Below are positions 11,001-23,606 of a stretch of DNA of 64,000 nucleotides, piece by piece (positions within the stretch are counted from its first letter, which is position 1; the number at the start of each line of letters is the position of its first letter). The notes under the pieces were generated by a model, which saw nothing but the letters and a program-made list of their open reading frames with translations, was not told the DNA's origin and searched no databases. Origin of the DNA: Pagrus major (taxonomy: Eukaryota > Chordata > Actinopteri > Spariformes > Sparidae). The stretch spans positions 30,043,815-30,107,814 of the forward strand of contig NC_133232.1 in NCBI RefSeq assembly GCF_040436345.1. The letters run 5' to 3'. Made by a program: the position numbers and the translations under genes.

Positions 11001-14000
11001 ATTTCAAAACCCTTTGGTCATGGGTAATTACCACTGTGATGCTCATCACAGCGTTTAATAAATAAATGAGGGTGTCTGCCTGGTGAGGGAGGTCCTCCAG
11101 CAGAGAAAACCCCCGTTTCTGTCAAACTGCTGTACACCTCTCACACGCCCAATTACACATCACCTTGTATGATAATTGGTCATAACCTCTGTGGACTCAA
11201 TCAGCACTGAAAAAAAATCTCACAGGCATCACAGCTAGATCACAGTAATTCTGTCTTATCTGACCAGAGAGACTAAAATATTCACGTCAGAATACATACA
11301 GTATATAAATGTTCTTTATTCTTTTCCCCTGTAATGTATCTCTTGTTTTTATTAGATTGTTGTCAACTGATTGTTTTGGTTGTTCTGCTCATATTGTGTG
11401 CTTCCTCTTTTCATTTACGGTCTGAATTTGTTAAAAAAACAGAGAAATCCATAATCTTAATGCGTTTCATTTGGTCACTTGCTGCTACAACTCCCAGGCA
11501 AACATCCAAAGATACATCAGAGAGGGTGGAAGTTGGTGAACGTGACTAAACGTAAGGTGAATAACACTTTAAAGGAGACCTATTATGCTTTTTTCGTTTT
11601 TTTTCTGCCCTTCAGTGTCTTAGGCCAAAGTCCACATGTGCAGAAGCTCTTCTCTCCCACAGAAAACACTGCTCCTGAAACGCCTCGTCAGTAACCTCGC
11701 CTTTACTTTTGTGACTTCTTGACATCACACCGTGTCACCATATCATACATGGCCATAATTTATGCCTAGTGGCTATTTTGGCACCTATAAAAAGAGGGTG
11801 GGGAGGTTCACTTTATAAGCCTGTGGCTTCTTGACCTTTTCCCGACACATCTCTTGTTCTCTCTGAGCTCGTAGATGAAGCTCTTCAGATGGCCACCTGA
11901 ATAGAATTTAGATATGATGCTGTCATGCGAAGAGAGAAAAAATGGCTGTTGATATAAATGTCATCGCACCTTCTGAAGTGCCACTTTAAGCCCCCTTCAG
12001 AAGGATCCACACACCGATTGCTCACTTTCTAAGAAAAGCCTAAATCAGGGCTCTCAGTCGGAGGGCGACTGGTGCGCGTCTGATCCCCCATTCACCGGTA
12101 CAGTAATCAGGTCTGCAAAGCCCTTCTAGGCTCTGACTCCCTCGGGTGCACAGAGTTTAAAAAAAACAAGAAATGGAGGTGCTTACATAATAGCAGGTAT
12201 CCAATAGTAACGGGTTGCTGCCACGATCTAAAAATACCTTCTGGGTGATTCATTGATAGGAGTAGTAGCTACAAAGTGCATGAACGGACCCAACGTCACT
12301 TGGGAGCCCTTAATTATCAATTATTTGTACAACTAGCAAGTTTATGTAAGCTGCACCAAGGAGGGGATGAGTCACTGGAACTGCTCCCCTGAAGACATTG
12401 CCCCTCGTTCCCTCTCCTGCTGGATAAATTGATTGTGCGATTGTAAACACAGAGCTGTAGCTCCGAGGATTATCTGGCTTGAAGCTCCTTGAAATTACCT
12501 TGAAAACACACAAGCAAGTGTTAGCAGGTGTCTGACAGCCATCACTCAATCTCTGAGCCACCATCTTTATGTCTCTAAGAGCACTTTGACAGCTCAAGAG
12601 CGACGGCAAAGCTATTAAGGTGTCATAGATGAGCACATGGACATTGTGAAAGGCAAAATGACAGCTCTCTACATGCAATCTGGGTCACTTTGTGTATTAT
12701 ACTGAATCGTCGCACATGTGTGTATCATTTTCCAGGAAATTTAAAAACAATTATGATGCAGGAAAAGAGGGACAAGTGAACAACTGATGACTGAAAAAGG
12801 GGGAAAAAATAAATTAGAACAAACAAACGCCTCTGTGAAGTTGAGAGTAAAGTGTCTCAGCACCCTTCAGGGTGGTTTTACTGTAAAATATTAGTCAAGC
12901 ATGACAGAGATAATTGTTAAACACATTTCATAATTGTAGGCACAAATATGGCATCTGCTCATTAATGACACACATCTAAATTTAGATTTAAGTCACTCTG
13001 ACTCTGAGCTGCCATCTGTTGTTAAGTGACTTGTGTTCCCATCACCACGTACACATGAATCATAAATAATGCACTTATATATGAATACACAAATGCAAAA
13101 ACCCACAGAAACAAGTGGCCCTTGAATTAAATTTGAATTTTATGTGCGGTGGGTCTTTATGGGTTGTGTCCCCTATAAAACACTCAAACAAAGAATCAAT
13201 TGAAACGCTATTTTAAAGGTGTAATATGTAAAATATGACCAGTGTTTGAAGGTAGCTCCAAAAACAGGGGGCATCATATCATATTGTTCAGGGCCTGGGA
13301 GGTGAACTGGCGCCTCTCCAGCTGCCAGTCCACGTCCACACGTACTGATTCATCCGAGTGGTTCTTGAACCTGCCGTCCTCCAGTCCCTTAGCCAAGTCC
13401 CCATGTACTGCCCTAGAGATTGTCAGGACCGGGACATCAGACATCAGATCACAGGGTGATCGGTCAGGTCAAAGTGGGCCACAGGGCCCAGCTCAACTGG
13501 ATTTTGACGCCTGAGAGAACTGAACACAGCCTCCAAGACCGACTGAGGTCAGTTTGAATCCAGGGGATACAGTACAGAGGTGATTGACAGCGGCTCTGAC
13601 CAGGACTATGACATCAACAGTGGTTGAAAACTGCATGTGGAGCCACAATATTTTCTCATTTTACTTTACTTTGAGGATTTATTCTGCCCAAACCAGAAGA
13701 GACTGTGGAGAGACAAACCAAGACTGTTTTGTGTTGTATTTTTTTTGAAGTGTATTTATTAGTTCTCAAAAACCTTAACTTAAATGTTTTTGTCTTGTTT
13801 TGTCAGTGAATATGTGAATCAAAATAGTTTTCAATGCTTGAAAGTATATATAAATTATTAGGAACTCACCCTCCTGATTGCAACCAGGATACGTCCGTAA
13901 GAGTAGAACATGAGCAGGAGGGGCAGCAGCAGACAGAAGATGAAGAGACACAACACATATGAGACGCTGGTGGCTGAACGGAGGTGCCACTGGACGGAGC

Positions 14001-16531
14001 ATGTGGTGCCGGGTCCCTCGGGCCCGTAGCTGCTCCAACCCAGGATGGGCGGCAAGGTCCAGAAGAGAGAGTAGAGCCAGGTGCCTCCGACGCAGAACCA
14101 GGCCTTCCTGAAGTCTGAGATGTCAACCTTGGAGGAATGCAGCACTGTGGTGTAGCGCTCATAGGAGAGGACAGACAGGGACACCAGGGACACAATCCCT
14201 TGAAGAGGGAAGACAGATAATGATAAGAAATGATCAATTCTTACAGTAGTTATTCCTGGAGTTACAGGCGACATTGCTGCTAAGCCTGTGATCGCAGCCG
14301 TGTTTGTGGCGACCAAAACAGGTATTTTAAGCCAGAACATGATCATTTCCTAACCCTGACCAAGTGGTTTTTGTGCCTAAACCTCACTAGAGCCAACCCA
14401 ATCACCAGAATAAATGTTAGCTATGTATATTTCCGCAAAACCACTGATAAGTTAAAATGTAACGTTTCTTTATGTTGCTACTTACGTTTGTTTAGGTTAA
14501 ATTTTCTATTTCTTTCTCGTCACACAGTGTGCTTATGGTCTGCTATAGGTTGTGGCACAAAAAAAATGGTTAAGGGTTAGGAAAACATCAGGGTTTGGAT
14601 AGTCAAAGAAAGAAAGAAAGACAGAAAGAAAGATTTTCATTTTCCTCATTTTTAAGTCAGGATCATAGTACTTGATCCTCCTGTCTGCAGTATGTGTGAG
14701 TGTAATACAACATTATATAAGCATGTGCTTCCCTTTATTCTGTGAGTCCTACCAGAGTCGTGATAGCCAGGGACTAAATGTACCGTACAAATCAGGGGAG
14801 TAATTACAGTGTACATATTACTGACTGACCTCAGCTCTGTGACTGACTGCAGCTCAGCGTAATGTGTGTGGGAAACCGTTTCTGTCATCTTTTATTGAGA
14901 CGGACAACTTAAATGCCAAGAGACCTTCAAGGAAAAAAACATAATGTTCAAGTGCTGCCATTTATTTTCCTTTTTCAGCCTGCATGGCTCTGTGGCTGGA
15001 AATGTCATCCGACAAACCTCTTCGGTCCAGACTGAAACATGAAGTACATGAGGTTTACATATGTGGTTTTGATAGATAAGTATAAACAACGTCTGGATTG
15101 TTTGCAATATTTCTAGGCTTCTATGTTACAACCATCCTGTGTTAGACTGTAACTGGTCTGATGAATAGTCACAATAACATGGATGGTACATTATCTTTGT
15201 CATTTTGAGTATTTGACTGATTCATTGTGTAAATTTTAGACATGTTATAACTGTCCGCGTATGCTAGGACGGTTGTAACAGTGGCGTTACAGTATCGATA
15301 CGGCGATATATCGTGATACTCTAATGTGGATATAATGACCAAGAGCGAAAAGGACAGTATTAAAACAAGTACACTGTAACAGATTTCCCTGTTAAATTAC
15401 AGTAAAATACTACAGCTACAGATGCCAGCATGCCAGTTTTCTTACTGTAATCTCCATACAACAGTTTATTACTGTAAAAAAACATTAAAGTACTGTAAAA
15501 TGTGATCTTTACAGTATAAAAATGCTAGAAGCTTATGATTTAAAAATAGTTAAGTAGCGTGTGTTCCTCAGATACAACCACATTTACAGTACCATACTGT
15601 ATTTACAAAGACCATTACATTACTGTGCATATTTCCCTGTATTTTAACAGCAATGAGTTACAGTGAAGAACATTTTTGATAAGTTTAGAAAATGACATCA
15701 TTTTACTGTAATGCAACCTAAAACCAGGAAAAGACAACACCGATATAACAAGGATATCTACAATCTGAGACGATATATCATCTCATATCACAATAACGAT
15801 AAATTCACTACTCACACTTAGTTAGGGATACTGGGATAGTGTGACATATCTAACTTTTTATTTTGTGAATATTTTTAGGTCACCAAAAACAATGCCACAC
15901 ATTTAATTTGACTTGTATTGCACATCCAAGCACATGCATGTATGAACCCATATCCCAATATCCCCTATGGAGGTCAAAATATCAGTTTCTCCAATTTTAA
16001 TTTTTGGATGAGTCCCTGACAAACATTCCCATCAGAGTAACTCTTTGAATTCTCCATAAAACCTCCCACATTTAACACAAAACAACAACAAACTAAACTA
16101 AAAGTTCCAGATTCGTTGTTCATCACATGCCACTCACCGAAGAGGGAATTGGCGAACCCGTACCACTTGCACCCCTGCTCCCCAATCAGCCACCTCCCGT
16201 GCAGACTGGCTGCGAAGCTGAAGGGTGTCCCGAAGACGCAGACGAGGATGTCGCTCAGGCTGATGTTCAGCAGGATGAGGTTGATGGGAGTCCACAGGGA
16301 GCGAAACTTTGCGAAGATGAGCAGAACGAGGAAGTTGCTGAGGATTCCCGCCACCAAAATGAAGCCGAGGCATACTGCCACCACCGTGTGGCCGGTCCGG
16401 CTCAGCCCGCCGGGGCTCTGGAGCGCCGGGGAGTCCGGCAGGGTGGATGCGTCGGTGCTGAAGCTGGAGGTGGAGGAGGAGAGAGAGCTGTCTGTGGTGC
16501 TGAAATTGCAGCCGCGTGTGTGGAGGACCAT
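8034..16531 (-). CDS. tmtops: Teleost multiple tissue (TMT) opsin
   Basis: A light-sensing class A GPCR of the encephalopsin/TMT group, expected to bind 11-cis retinal. Four coding exons on the minus strand: 16531-16138, 14198-13870, 9595-9362 and 8249-8034; phases 1, 0, 0, all GT-AG, 390 residues. Visible motifs: N-glycosylation site NFS near the N-terminus; LSRTGHTVVAVCLGFILV opening TM1; ERY (residues 145-147) for the DRY motif; TTCSVQW in extracellular loop 2; CWMPYG in TM6; SILAKFSTVVNP with the retinylidene lysine at about residue 303; NPIIY at about 309-313; and FYRCF after TM7. The start at 16531 was chosen for family-like N-terminal length, although the frame stays open upstream to 16792. 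Nothing indicates inactivation. The paralogue (tmt1, 2 or 3) cannot be settled from the sequence alone. Confidence 0.9.
11568..11990. mobile_element. MITE-like element (hAT-like ends)
   Basis: Begins CTTTAAAGGAGACCTATTAT and ends near GTGCCACTTTAAG, giving short imperfect inverted termini. The first half matches the consensus I recognise from many fish genomes for a non-autonomous DNA transposon. No coding capacity. Confidence 0.5.
13285..13418 (-). mobile_element. tRNA-derived SINE fragment
   Basis: Read on the minus strand it has a tRNA-like head with a B-box-like GGTTCAAGAACC, followed by the body GTGGACTGGCAGCTGGAGAG...CAGTTCACCTCC typical of a fish tRNA-derived SINE. It appears inserted in or beside another repeat that begins about 13210 (TTTTAAAGGTGTAATATGTA). 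Confidence 0.55.
14280..14430 (+). repeat. Dispersed repeat, copy in opsin intron 1
   Basis: Motifs GCCGTGTTTGTGGCGACCA and CCTAACCCTGACCAAGTGG followed by GTGCCTAAACC. A second copy at about 29676-29770 has the same order of motifs, and a partial one lies near 8600-8640. Non-coding. It overlaps the acceptor side of the intron upstream of opsin exon 2. Confidence 0.5.
14600..14634 (+). repeat. GAAA microsatellite
   Basis: Tandem GAAA units with one interruption, within opsin intron 1. Confidence 0.8.
15270..15810. mobile_element. Nested non-autonomous DNA element in opsin intron 1
   Basis: The outer parts (GTATCGATACGGCGATATATCG on the left; ACGATATATCATCTCATATCAC on the right) resemble MITE termini. 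Between them, 15360-15720 is dense in ACAGTAAAAT/TTACTGTA motifs in both orientations, suggesting a second element inserted into the first. Confidence 0.4.
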
Positions 16532-18010
16532 AGCAGTGAGAGGAGAGCAGAGGGTTGGAGAGGAGGTGGACACAGGCGCACAGGCTAAAGCGCAGAGCCC
16601 CAGTGCAGCTGCAGCAGCTCCACACGCTGTGAGGGCCGATACGAGCCACTTATTACAGTGTGAGGAGAGGTGAGTGTGTCCTGTGCCCTTCTTATGCCAC
16701 TTAAATGTGTGTAAATTCCTCCACCCACATCTCTGGACCACGCACAAATACGCACTGATTGTCTCTCTTTTCTTTCCCCCTTTCTCAGACACCCTCCAGT
16801 TATTATAATGAGTCTTTATCGATCACAATGGCCTGTGTAAATACAGTAAATCCCCCCAAAGTCACTGCTTTCCAGCTGTGAACTAAATCTGAATGACTTA
16901 CATCGACTTGCTCTGGATTTTATAGGATTTTTCACTGCATGCAGATATAGGTCAGATTGTCCAAACTGAGGTTGTAATTTTTTCGGTCACACTGGAGAGA
17001 ATAACTGAGGGTGTTCCGCTCCAGAAACACAAACTTTGCCTGCATGGTTTTTGCTAAGCTGTGCGTTTCACATTCATCACTGCTTTCTGTGCCAGACTGC
17101 TGCGTACAGCTGCTTCAGCTGAGCACAAAGTAAGTCCCCAGACAAAGAAAGTTTCACACCTGTTCAGCAGTTTATTTTGTGCACAGCATAAACCAACATC
17201 CACAATAACAGAAAGGAACCACTCCACTGTTCTTTCTGTGTTTTGTATATTGATCTTATTTAAATTGCGGGAACCATTTTCAACATGGACGACCATTAGT
17301 TATTATTCATGCGTGCATTGTGTGAACTTATAGACTTGAAGTATATAACTCGTCAAAGTTCATTTATTGTTGCATGTGACGGAAGTGAAGATCTGCACTT
17401 TCTAACCTCAAAAACACATCTACATCCACAAAAACAGACACAACAATGGATTACTTCACTCAAGCAAACTTCAGATCAGTGTTAAATTCAAGATTTTCAT
17501 GGTACGACCATCACAATTTCACAGTATACGGTATTACACAATTATTATACTTGTTATTATCAGTAGGAGTAGGAGTGAAAACAGAAAAAAAAGCAAGTTG
17601 ACTTTTATTTTGAAGTAGACTCATCACAGGAAATGCAAATTGTTAAGTTAGCACTGCTGTCGTTCATCAAAAACGCGCCTACAAGAGCAAAACAGCAGTC
17701 ATTTTCAGCATTTGTAGACAGCGGATCCATTTTAAACATGTTAACAAATGCTTTTATCGTAATCTCGCAGAACGTTATGTCCTAAGAGATTTGAAACTTG
17801 ATTAAATGTATTTTTTTTATAATACTAATACAGTAGAATTCAATACGTAGATATCCAAATTACACGATTAGCATCAATTTTCATACCACGGTAAACCCTG
17901 AAAGCAGTGTAACACTGAAACCCTTATTCTGACAAAACTAAAATGTTCTGTGAACAAATGGTTGATGTAAAGTGTAAATGTGTAAGATGTAGTAGAAAGG
18001 TCTTGATTAT

Positions 18011-18372
18011 TCAGTGTGTAGGATGTAGTGGCATCTACCGGTGAGTTTGCAGAAGGCAACCGACTGAATACCCCTCGTGTTTTTAAAGAAATTTAGTTGC
18101 CTTCCAAAAAGTATTTATGTTAAAAATCTGAAAAACGTGGAAGGCTGTCTCCAGAGTCAGTGTTTGGTTTGTCCATTCTGGGCTACTGTAGAAACATGGC
18201 GGTGCAACATGATGCCCGCTCCCTCTGTAGATATCAAGGGCTTATTCTAAGGTGAGGGAAACACAATGATTCTAAGCTTAAGGTGATTATACATTAATAA
18301 AAGCATTATCCTGAATATTAAATCACATTTTTGCCAATATATCCCCCTAAATCCTTCACACTGGACCTTTAA
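18011..18372 (+). mobile_element. MITE-like element, near full length
   Basis: Left end CAGTGTGTAGGATGTAGTGG and right end CCTTCACACTGGACCTTT form inverted termini. The interior has the blocks GGCTACTGTAGAAACATGGC, GTGATTATACATTAATAAAA and GCCAATATATCCCCC, which I recognise from a very common fish non-autonomous DNA transposon. A related, more degraded copy in the opposite orientation starts at 46022. Confidence 0.65.
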
Positions 18373-19669
18373 TTGTGCCAAAACATCAGTATAGTCCTTT
18401 AGACCAAACCAAAATTCAGTCACATCTTTTGGTATTTCCTTGATTTTTCATTCAAATTGAAACCAAATTAGAGAGAATATGAAAGAACACAAACACTGAT
18501 AACACATTTAATAAAATCATTATCCACTGACACACCACACCACACCACCTTCTTCATTCGTCCCACTAACAACTACAGTGGAGGGACTGACGTCACTCTG
18601 CTCTTTGACACCACTATCGCAGGAGAGATCGCTGTCAATCTCAATATCAGGTGTCAGATGGAAACCACACACACCAACCATGAACACCTAATGTCCAATC
18701 CTGTTGCTCTGCAATCAACATCATTGACTTTGGTGGAAGCTTGATGGGAGAGTCATCACTGCAGACCCAATCCCCCTCACCTCCTCCCCCCATATGGTCC
18801 TCAGATCAGCCTGATTACACCTGACACAGGGGAGGAAGAGGGATTATGGTTTCGAGTCTGAAGGGCGGCTGAATTCACACCTGCCTTCTGGGGTAATGCA
18901 GATTGTCTCAGCCTCTTCCTCCTCGACACCTGCTGCCGATCTTCTTCCTGTCATATTTGACAAAAGATGCCAGGAAGATTCAAAAATCGTTATAATAAGA
19001 TCTTCCAAATCCATCGCTGCTGCAGCTTCTTTTGCCTCTGAATCTGTCTTACTCCATGAGAGCTCTTTAAGGGAAAGAGGAATGAAGTGTTCTGCTAATA
19101 AGCACCTGCTGTTATACTGAGCGTGAGCTGGAAGACTGCAGGGTTTTGCTTCAGATTTACTCTGTGTGCTGTATTTGTACGTATTCGTTTTTTACATCTG
19201 TAACAGCGAGCTAACATTAGGAGAAAATTCTTAATCGTGTGCTTTTCTTATTCAACAATAATTTCCTCTTCTTTCAAACTTTCCAGCAGCAGCAGTGAAG
19301 TCTGATGTTTCATAACGGAACTGAAGTTGCCAACCAGGTTAGTCAAGGACGACCGGATGGCTCCCACATAACACATGATTGTTTTGTTTGAGAATGCATC
19401 ACCATCAGTAGCTGCATCTTTCACAAAGAAAAAGGAAAGAAAAAGAAAAAAATCCAAATGAGGATAATAAAGACCGTCCATCCATCCAGACTGTCTGAGA
19501 GCTGAGAGAAACTCATCTGGAGGAGACGGCCAGCGACCTCACAAACCAACTAAATGAAGCATATTCTAACAAATTCTTCCAAAAGTTTTAATTAACCAGA
19601 TTTATATATATATCTACAAAGTTGCATGATTTTTGTTGTTGACAACGGAGGCTGCTTAACATCTGTCAT

Positions 19670-20110
19670 GGTTTGGTGTCTGGTTAGTTATTTCCTGTTT
19701 TATTTTGTAGTCACTTATCCTCTTGTGTGTTCTCGGTGTTTCACATCATCCTCATCAGTGTCTCTCGACCTGCCCCTCATCCCCTCGTTAGTTTAGTTTG
19801 TATGTAAGCCTGTGTTTCCCCCTCACTCATCGTCAGTTCATCTGTTCTCCTGTGTTCATGTTCAGTTTCCGCGTTTTACTCCTTTTGTTCCAAGTTTTTT
19901 GCTGCCTAGCTTGTTGACTTGTTTCAGCTTCTTGAAGATGTTTCACCTCTCATCCAAGAGGCTTCTGCCGCTCTGAAGACGCCAAGCCTCTTTGCGAGGA
20001 AAGAAACTGAAACAAGTCCAGTTGCCTACGATACAGCACTTTGAACTCGATTTTTGTTCTGTTACCTGCCTGACTGCGTCTTTGTCTTGTAAATAATAAG
20101 TCAGTCTGCC
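19670..20110 (+). repeat. Dispersed repeat with nested foldback copy
   Basis: TTATTTCCTGTTTTATTTTG and later TTTTTGTTCTGTTACCTGCC are pieces of a common fish interspersed repeat whose class I cannot settle (possibly LTR-derived, old). It is split by a short foldback copy at 19914-20045 related to the element at 5957-6302. Confidence 0.45.
19914..20045. mobile_element. Foldback element, short copy
   Basis: GACTTGTTTCAGCTTCTTGA on the left is complementary to GAAACTGAAACAAGTC on the right. The right end CCAGTTGCCTACGATACAGC matches the terminus of the element at 5957-6302. It lacks the distal left terminus and the middle of the long copy. Confidence 0.6.
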
Positions 20111-23100
20111 CTTTAATTTTTATTCGTCTGCCTGTACCAAATCAGCTTACTGTGATTTTTATAACTCTGAGCTGTATTTGTGCAAAGATGACATAAAATA
20201 TTCTCAACAGGGTGTTCACACAGACAAAATCAATAGAAAGATATTGGCTGATACTCAAAGAAAGGTTAGAGAGTGAAGAGATAAATTCATAATCAAAGCA
20301 CAGAAATCATTTCAGACAAAGATCAATAGAATATGAATAGAGCCGGAGCCACGGTGCAGCTTCTGAGTGGGATTATGTCACAGGATTGTTTTGTTGAGCG
20401 TATATTGTTGGCTCTGAAATGCCCCAGAATATAGATCCTTGATTTAACTGTGGCTAAGACAGCAGCATAAACAGTTACAATTGCACTTACACATGTTGAA
20501 ACACTGTAGAAATGTCCACATGCACAGCAGAAAAATTTAAATAATGATTTTTAATCCTTGTCAATCATTATTCCAGAGGATATTATCAACCTGAGATAAA
20601 AGAAATAATGAGATAGTAATAATAAGTTGTGTAAAAAGTGATTTCCGTTGCATCTTCTTTGCTTTTGTTCACCAGATAGTAGATACATTTATTACCAGAG
20701 CTGATGAGGAGATGTCACACAGATGCAGCTTGGGGGATGGTGCCTATATACAGTACTGTATTGTTCCTCACCGTTGAGAGTTGAGGTATTTCTCTGCTCA
20801 GGAAATGATGAATCCTTGGACTGATTGTGCGATGTTGAGACCCTGAGCACAGACTCATGAAAAGCCTCTTAAATCCTCCAATGCCTGCACCGGGTTTGTG
20901 GTCCTTGAGCCCCCGGGAACACATTTGGCAACCCATTCATAGTGAATACTGTACCAGATGGGAAGAAACTAATATTAGCACAGCGCCATCAATAATCCAC
21001 CCACCCATCATGTGGAGGTGACTGCTGCTCCATATGTAGCTACGAATGGTGTCTGTAGTGAAATGTGGATACTGGCGTCATGTATCCGATACTTAACATA
21101 TCAGACTCATCATCCTAACGTGTGTCAGTCGACAAGGCAACAGAAACAGTCCCGGTCTTAGTGTTCAAATGGATCAAGGTGAAAACAAAACTTATCGTGT
21201 CATTGTGTGTTTAATCTTTCAGAAAATGTCTACATTTCCTTTTTTAAGGCAAATAAATCTGAATGATAATGATAATTTGTCTGTTGAGCCTTAGCTCCAC
21301 TTTGTGTTCAGGACTAATGAGCACATGTTAGCACTTTTTGCCCTTGATATCTGAATGTATTTTTTGGACATGCAGAAAAGGATGCACTCAGATGACCCTT
21401 CTCAGGTGACCTTTGCCGTCACGGTAACATTTATTACCTTGTTTAGGTTTGTATTGTAAGCGACCAGGTGAGGGCAGCTTGCCATTTTCAGCTCATAGGT
21501 TGCTGTCTCAGAGGTTGTTGTTTTACAGTGCGTTCACGAGGAGTCAGAATAATCTGGAAAATGGATTTCAGGTGGGGGAAAATTCACAAAAAGTTGGAGC
21601 AACACCTCAGAAAGTTGGAGAAAATTTTGGTTAAAGAGTTGCAGAGTTGATGTCGTATGTAGCTGAAACATGGCGGACGAAAGAAACATTCGGTTGATGG
21701 TAACATGCATATTGTTGAAATATAACAGCGAGATGTTGGAAGAGAATAGAAAGCAGAATATACGTGTTAGTTGGTGACAGCAGAGTGTGTACTTTCAGAA
21801 CAACTGGCCTTCAGAGCAATGGGTATTTGTTGTTGGATTAATGGGCTTTCAGACCAGTGGGACATGTGTTGGTCTGTTGGGCATGGCACCTTATTTCCAT
21901 CCATCAAGCCGAAAATAAATTTCAGTTAACACCCTTCAAAAAGTACCATCTGTGTAAAGGTCTAATGAAGCTCCTCATAGAGCCTCAGGTACAGTTAAAA
22001 CTCAAGGTGTGACCATGCTCCAATAATAACAAAAGACTTTCTGAGTGGAACTAAAAACGCTCTTCACAAGTTCCACATTTTTAATTAGGCTACTTCTGCA
22101 CCGTCTTTCTCTTGGGTTACTGAATGAAACAGGCCACGTGGATGTGTGAACAGGCAAAGGAACAAACAGGTGAGAACATTATGGATGGCGACGATGACGA
22201 AAAGTGTGTGTCCTCGGAAAACAGCCCGTGTATGGACTCATTTGAAGCTCATCTCCGCCTGACACACTTAAGAAATCACAGACTGAGTGGCACTCTAATG
22301 CAGCTCTAATGGGTTTTCTCACACAACAGACGATCTCTACTCGACTACTCAGTGGGTACATGTCATTTATATTTAATAAATCTATAGGACATGATAGAAG
22401 TGCTCAGAGGAATGTATATTTATAGGAAAATGCACGTAAGGTATCAGAAGTATCTATTATACAGAATTGTCGCTGTCAGCATGATATTTTGGGTCATTAC
22501 TGAGCAGGAGGCCACTTTAAAGCTTTTCGATTGTTTAGGGGTTTTTCCCTTTATTTGGTTGTTGTCAGTTAATAAATGTATCTTTCTTTAAACTGCAACT
22601 TGCTTGATTGTTTTACGTCAGACCTGTTTTGGTGTACCTCGTAATAGTAGTTGAACATATAACAATGTGTTATATTTTATAAATTGATCATATGTTTTAG
22701 GTATGTATATCTGAAAAGTAACCATAGATGTCAGATAAATGTGGCGTATATATGTCATACGTAAGTAAAGGTACAATAATTGCCTCTAAAATGAATTAAG
22801 CATAAATGGAAAGTACTTAATTTTCAAAATTGCACGTTATAAGTAAAAATGTGTTACTTCTAGCCATCGAAAGTGTGTTTTTTTTTATATCTCTATTGCT
22901 TTAAAGTCATTTCACATAATGAATATATTAGAAAGCTATCTCTACTTAACATTGAGTGCTGTTTGAGTTTTTTATTTTATTTGTCTTCTCAGATATTTAG
23001 CACACATTTGTATATGATTAAACTTAAATACAGTGCGTTACATAAGATTACAGGAAGAAAACGTTATTACACAACACGGAACAACAGTTAAAACAACATA

Positions 23101-23606
23101 TCCTTCATCCTACCATCCTTCATTTTTGTTCCTTCAGATATATAACATTGAACTAAAGGCAGATATTAACATCAACATTTATACACAAGAGGCTCACAAT
23201 GTTCACACTTTAACTTAATACTGGTCTATTTACTTGTATAGGCCTACTAAGAGAAATGCCTGTTTAAAAGCACGAGAAAATGCCCTTCATCCGGCTCCAA
23301 AAATAAAAAGGAAGCAACTATGTATACAGTGTACAAGAGGAGTGACAGAGTTGAAGAACAGGTTTGTCAGTGAATGTTCCCTTTCAGAAAGTTTGCTCCA
23401 GTTAGTAATGCTGAGGTCATTTTACTGAGGAATAAAAGAGCGGGGCCCTGCTGTTTCTTCCGTGTGTTCTCCCAGGTGACACTCATGCCTGTTTGACGAG
23501 AAAATATCTGACAGCTACCGGAGTGAACAGAAAAGCCAGGTGCTTTTTAGAGAGCAACAGGTATGCGGTGTGGCTGAGGCTCTTCGCTGCTCCAGCTGCT
23601 CTCTCT

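Larger units (their letters stand above)
9596..13869 (-). other. Opsin intron 2, repeat-filled
   Basis: A 4.3-kb intron. It carries a degenerate repeat with motif ACTGTAAA...CCTCAGAATTAC in two copies (about 10100-10220 and 10352-10510), a MITE-like element (11568-11990) and a tRNA-derived SINE (about 13285-13418). A 122-codon minus-strand open frame at 12310-12678 shows no splice logic or recognisable domain. Confidence 0.5.
16532..23606. other. Intergenic, no gene recognised
   Basis: Between the opsin promoter side and the vgll1 3' end. Contains a MITE (18011-18372), a dispersed repeat with a nested foldback element (about 19670-20110) and AT-rich DNA. Short plus-strand open stretches (for example 18896-19120) have no supporting splice sites. 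The opsin promoter must lie just above 16531, but I could not identify a core element. Confidence 0.5.

Noticed and set aside
12310-12678. 122-codon minus-strand open frame in opsin intron 2
   Set aside because: No domain, no consistent splice sites, and it lies in repeat-rich intron DNA.
16116-16673. Long open frames on both strands over opsin exon 1
   Set aside because: They are out-of-frame or antisense readings of the GC-rich opsin exon; only the frame with TM1-TM3 makes sense.
18540-18745. Open plus-strand stretch with protein-like composition (TDVTLLFDTTIAGEIAVNLN)
   Set aside because: No start codon, no matching splice partners, and no recognisable family.
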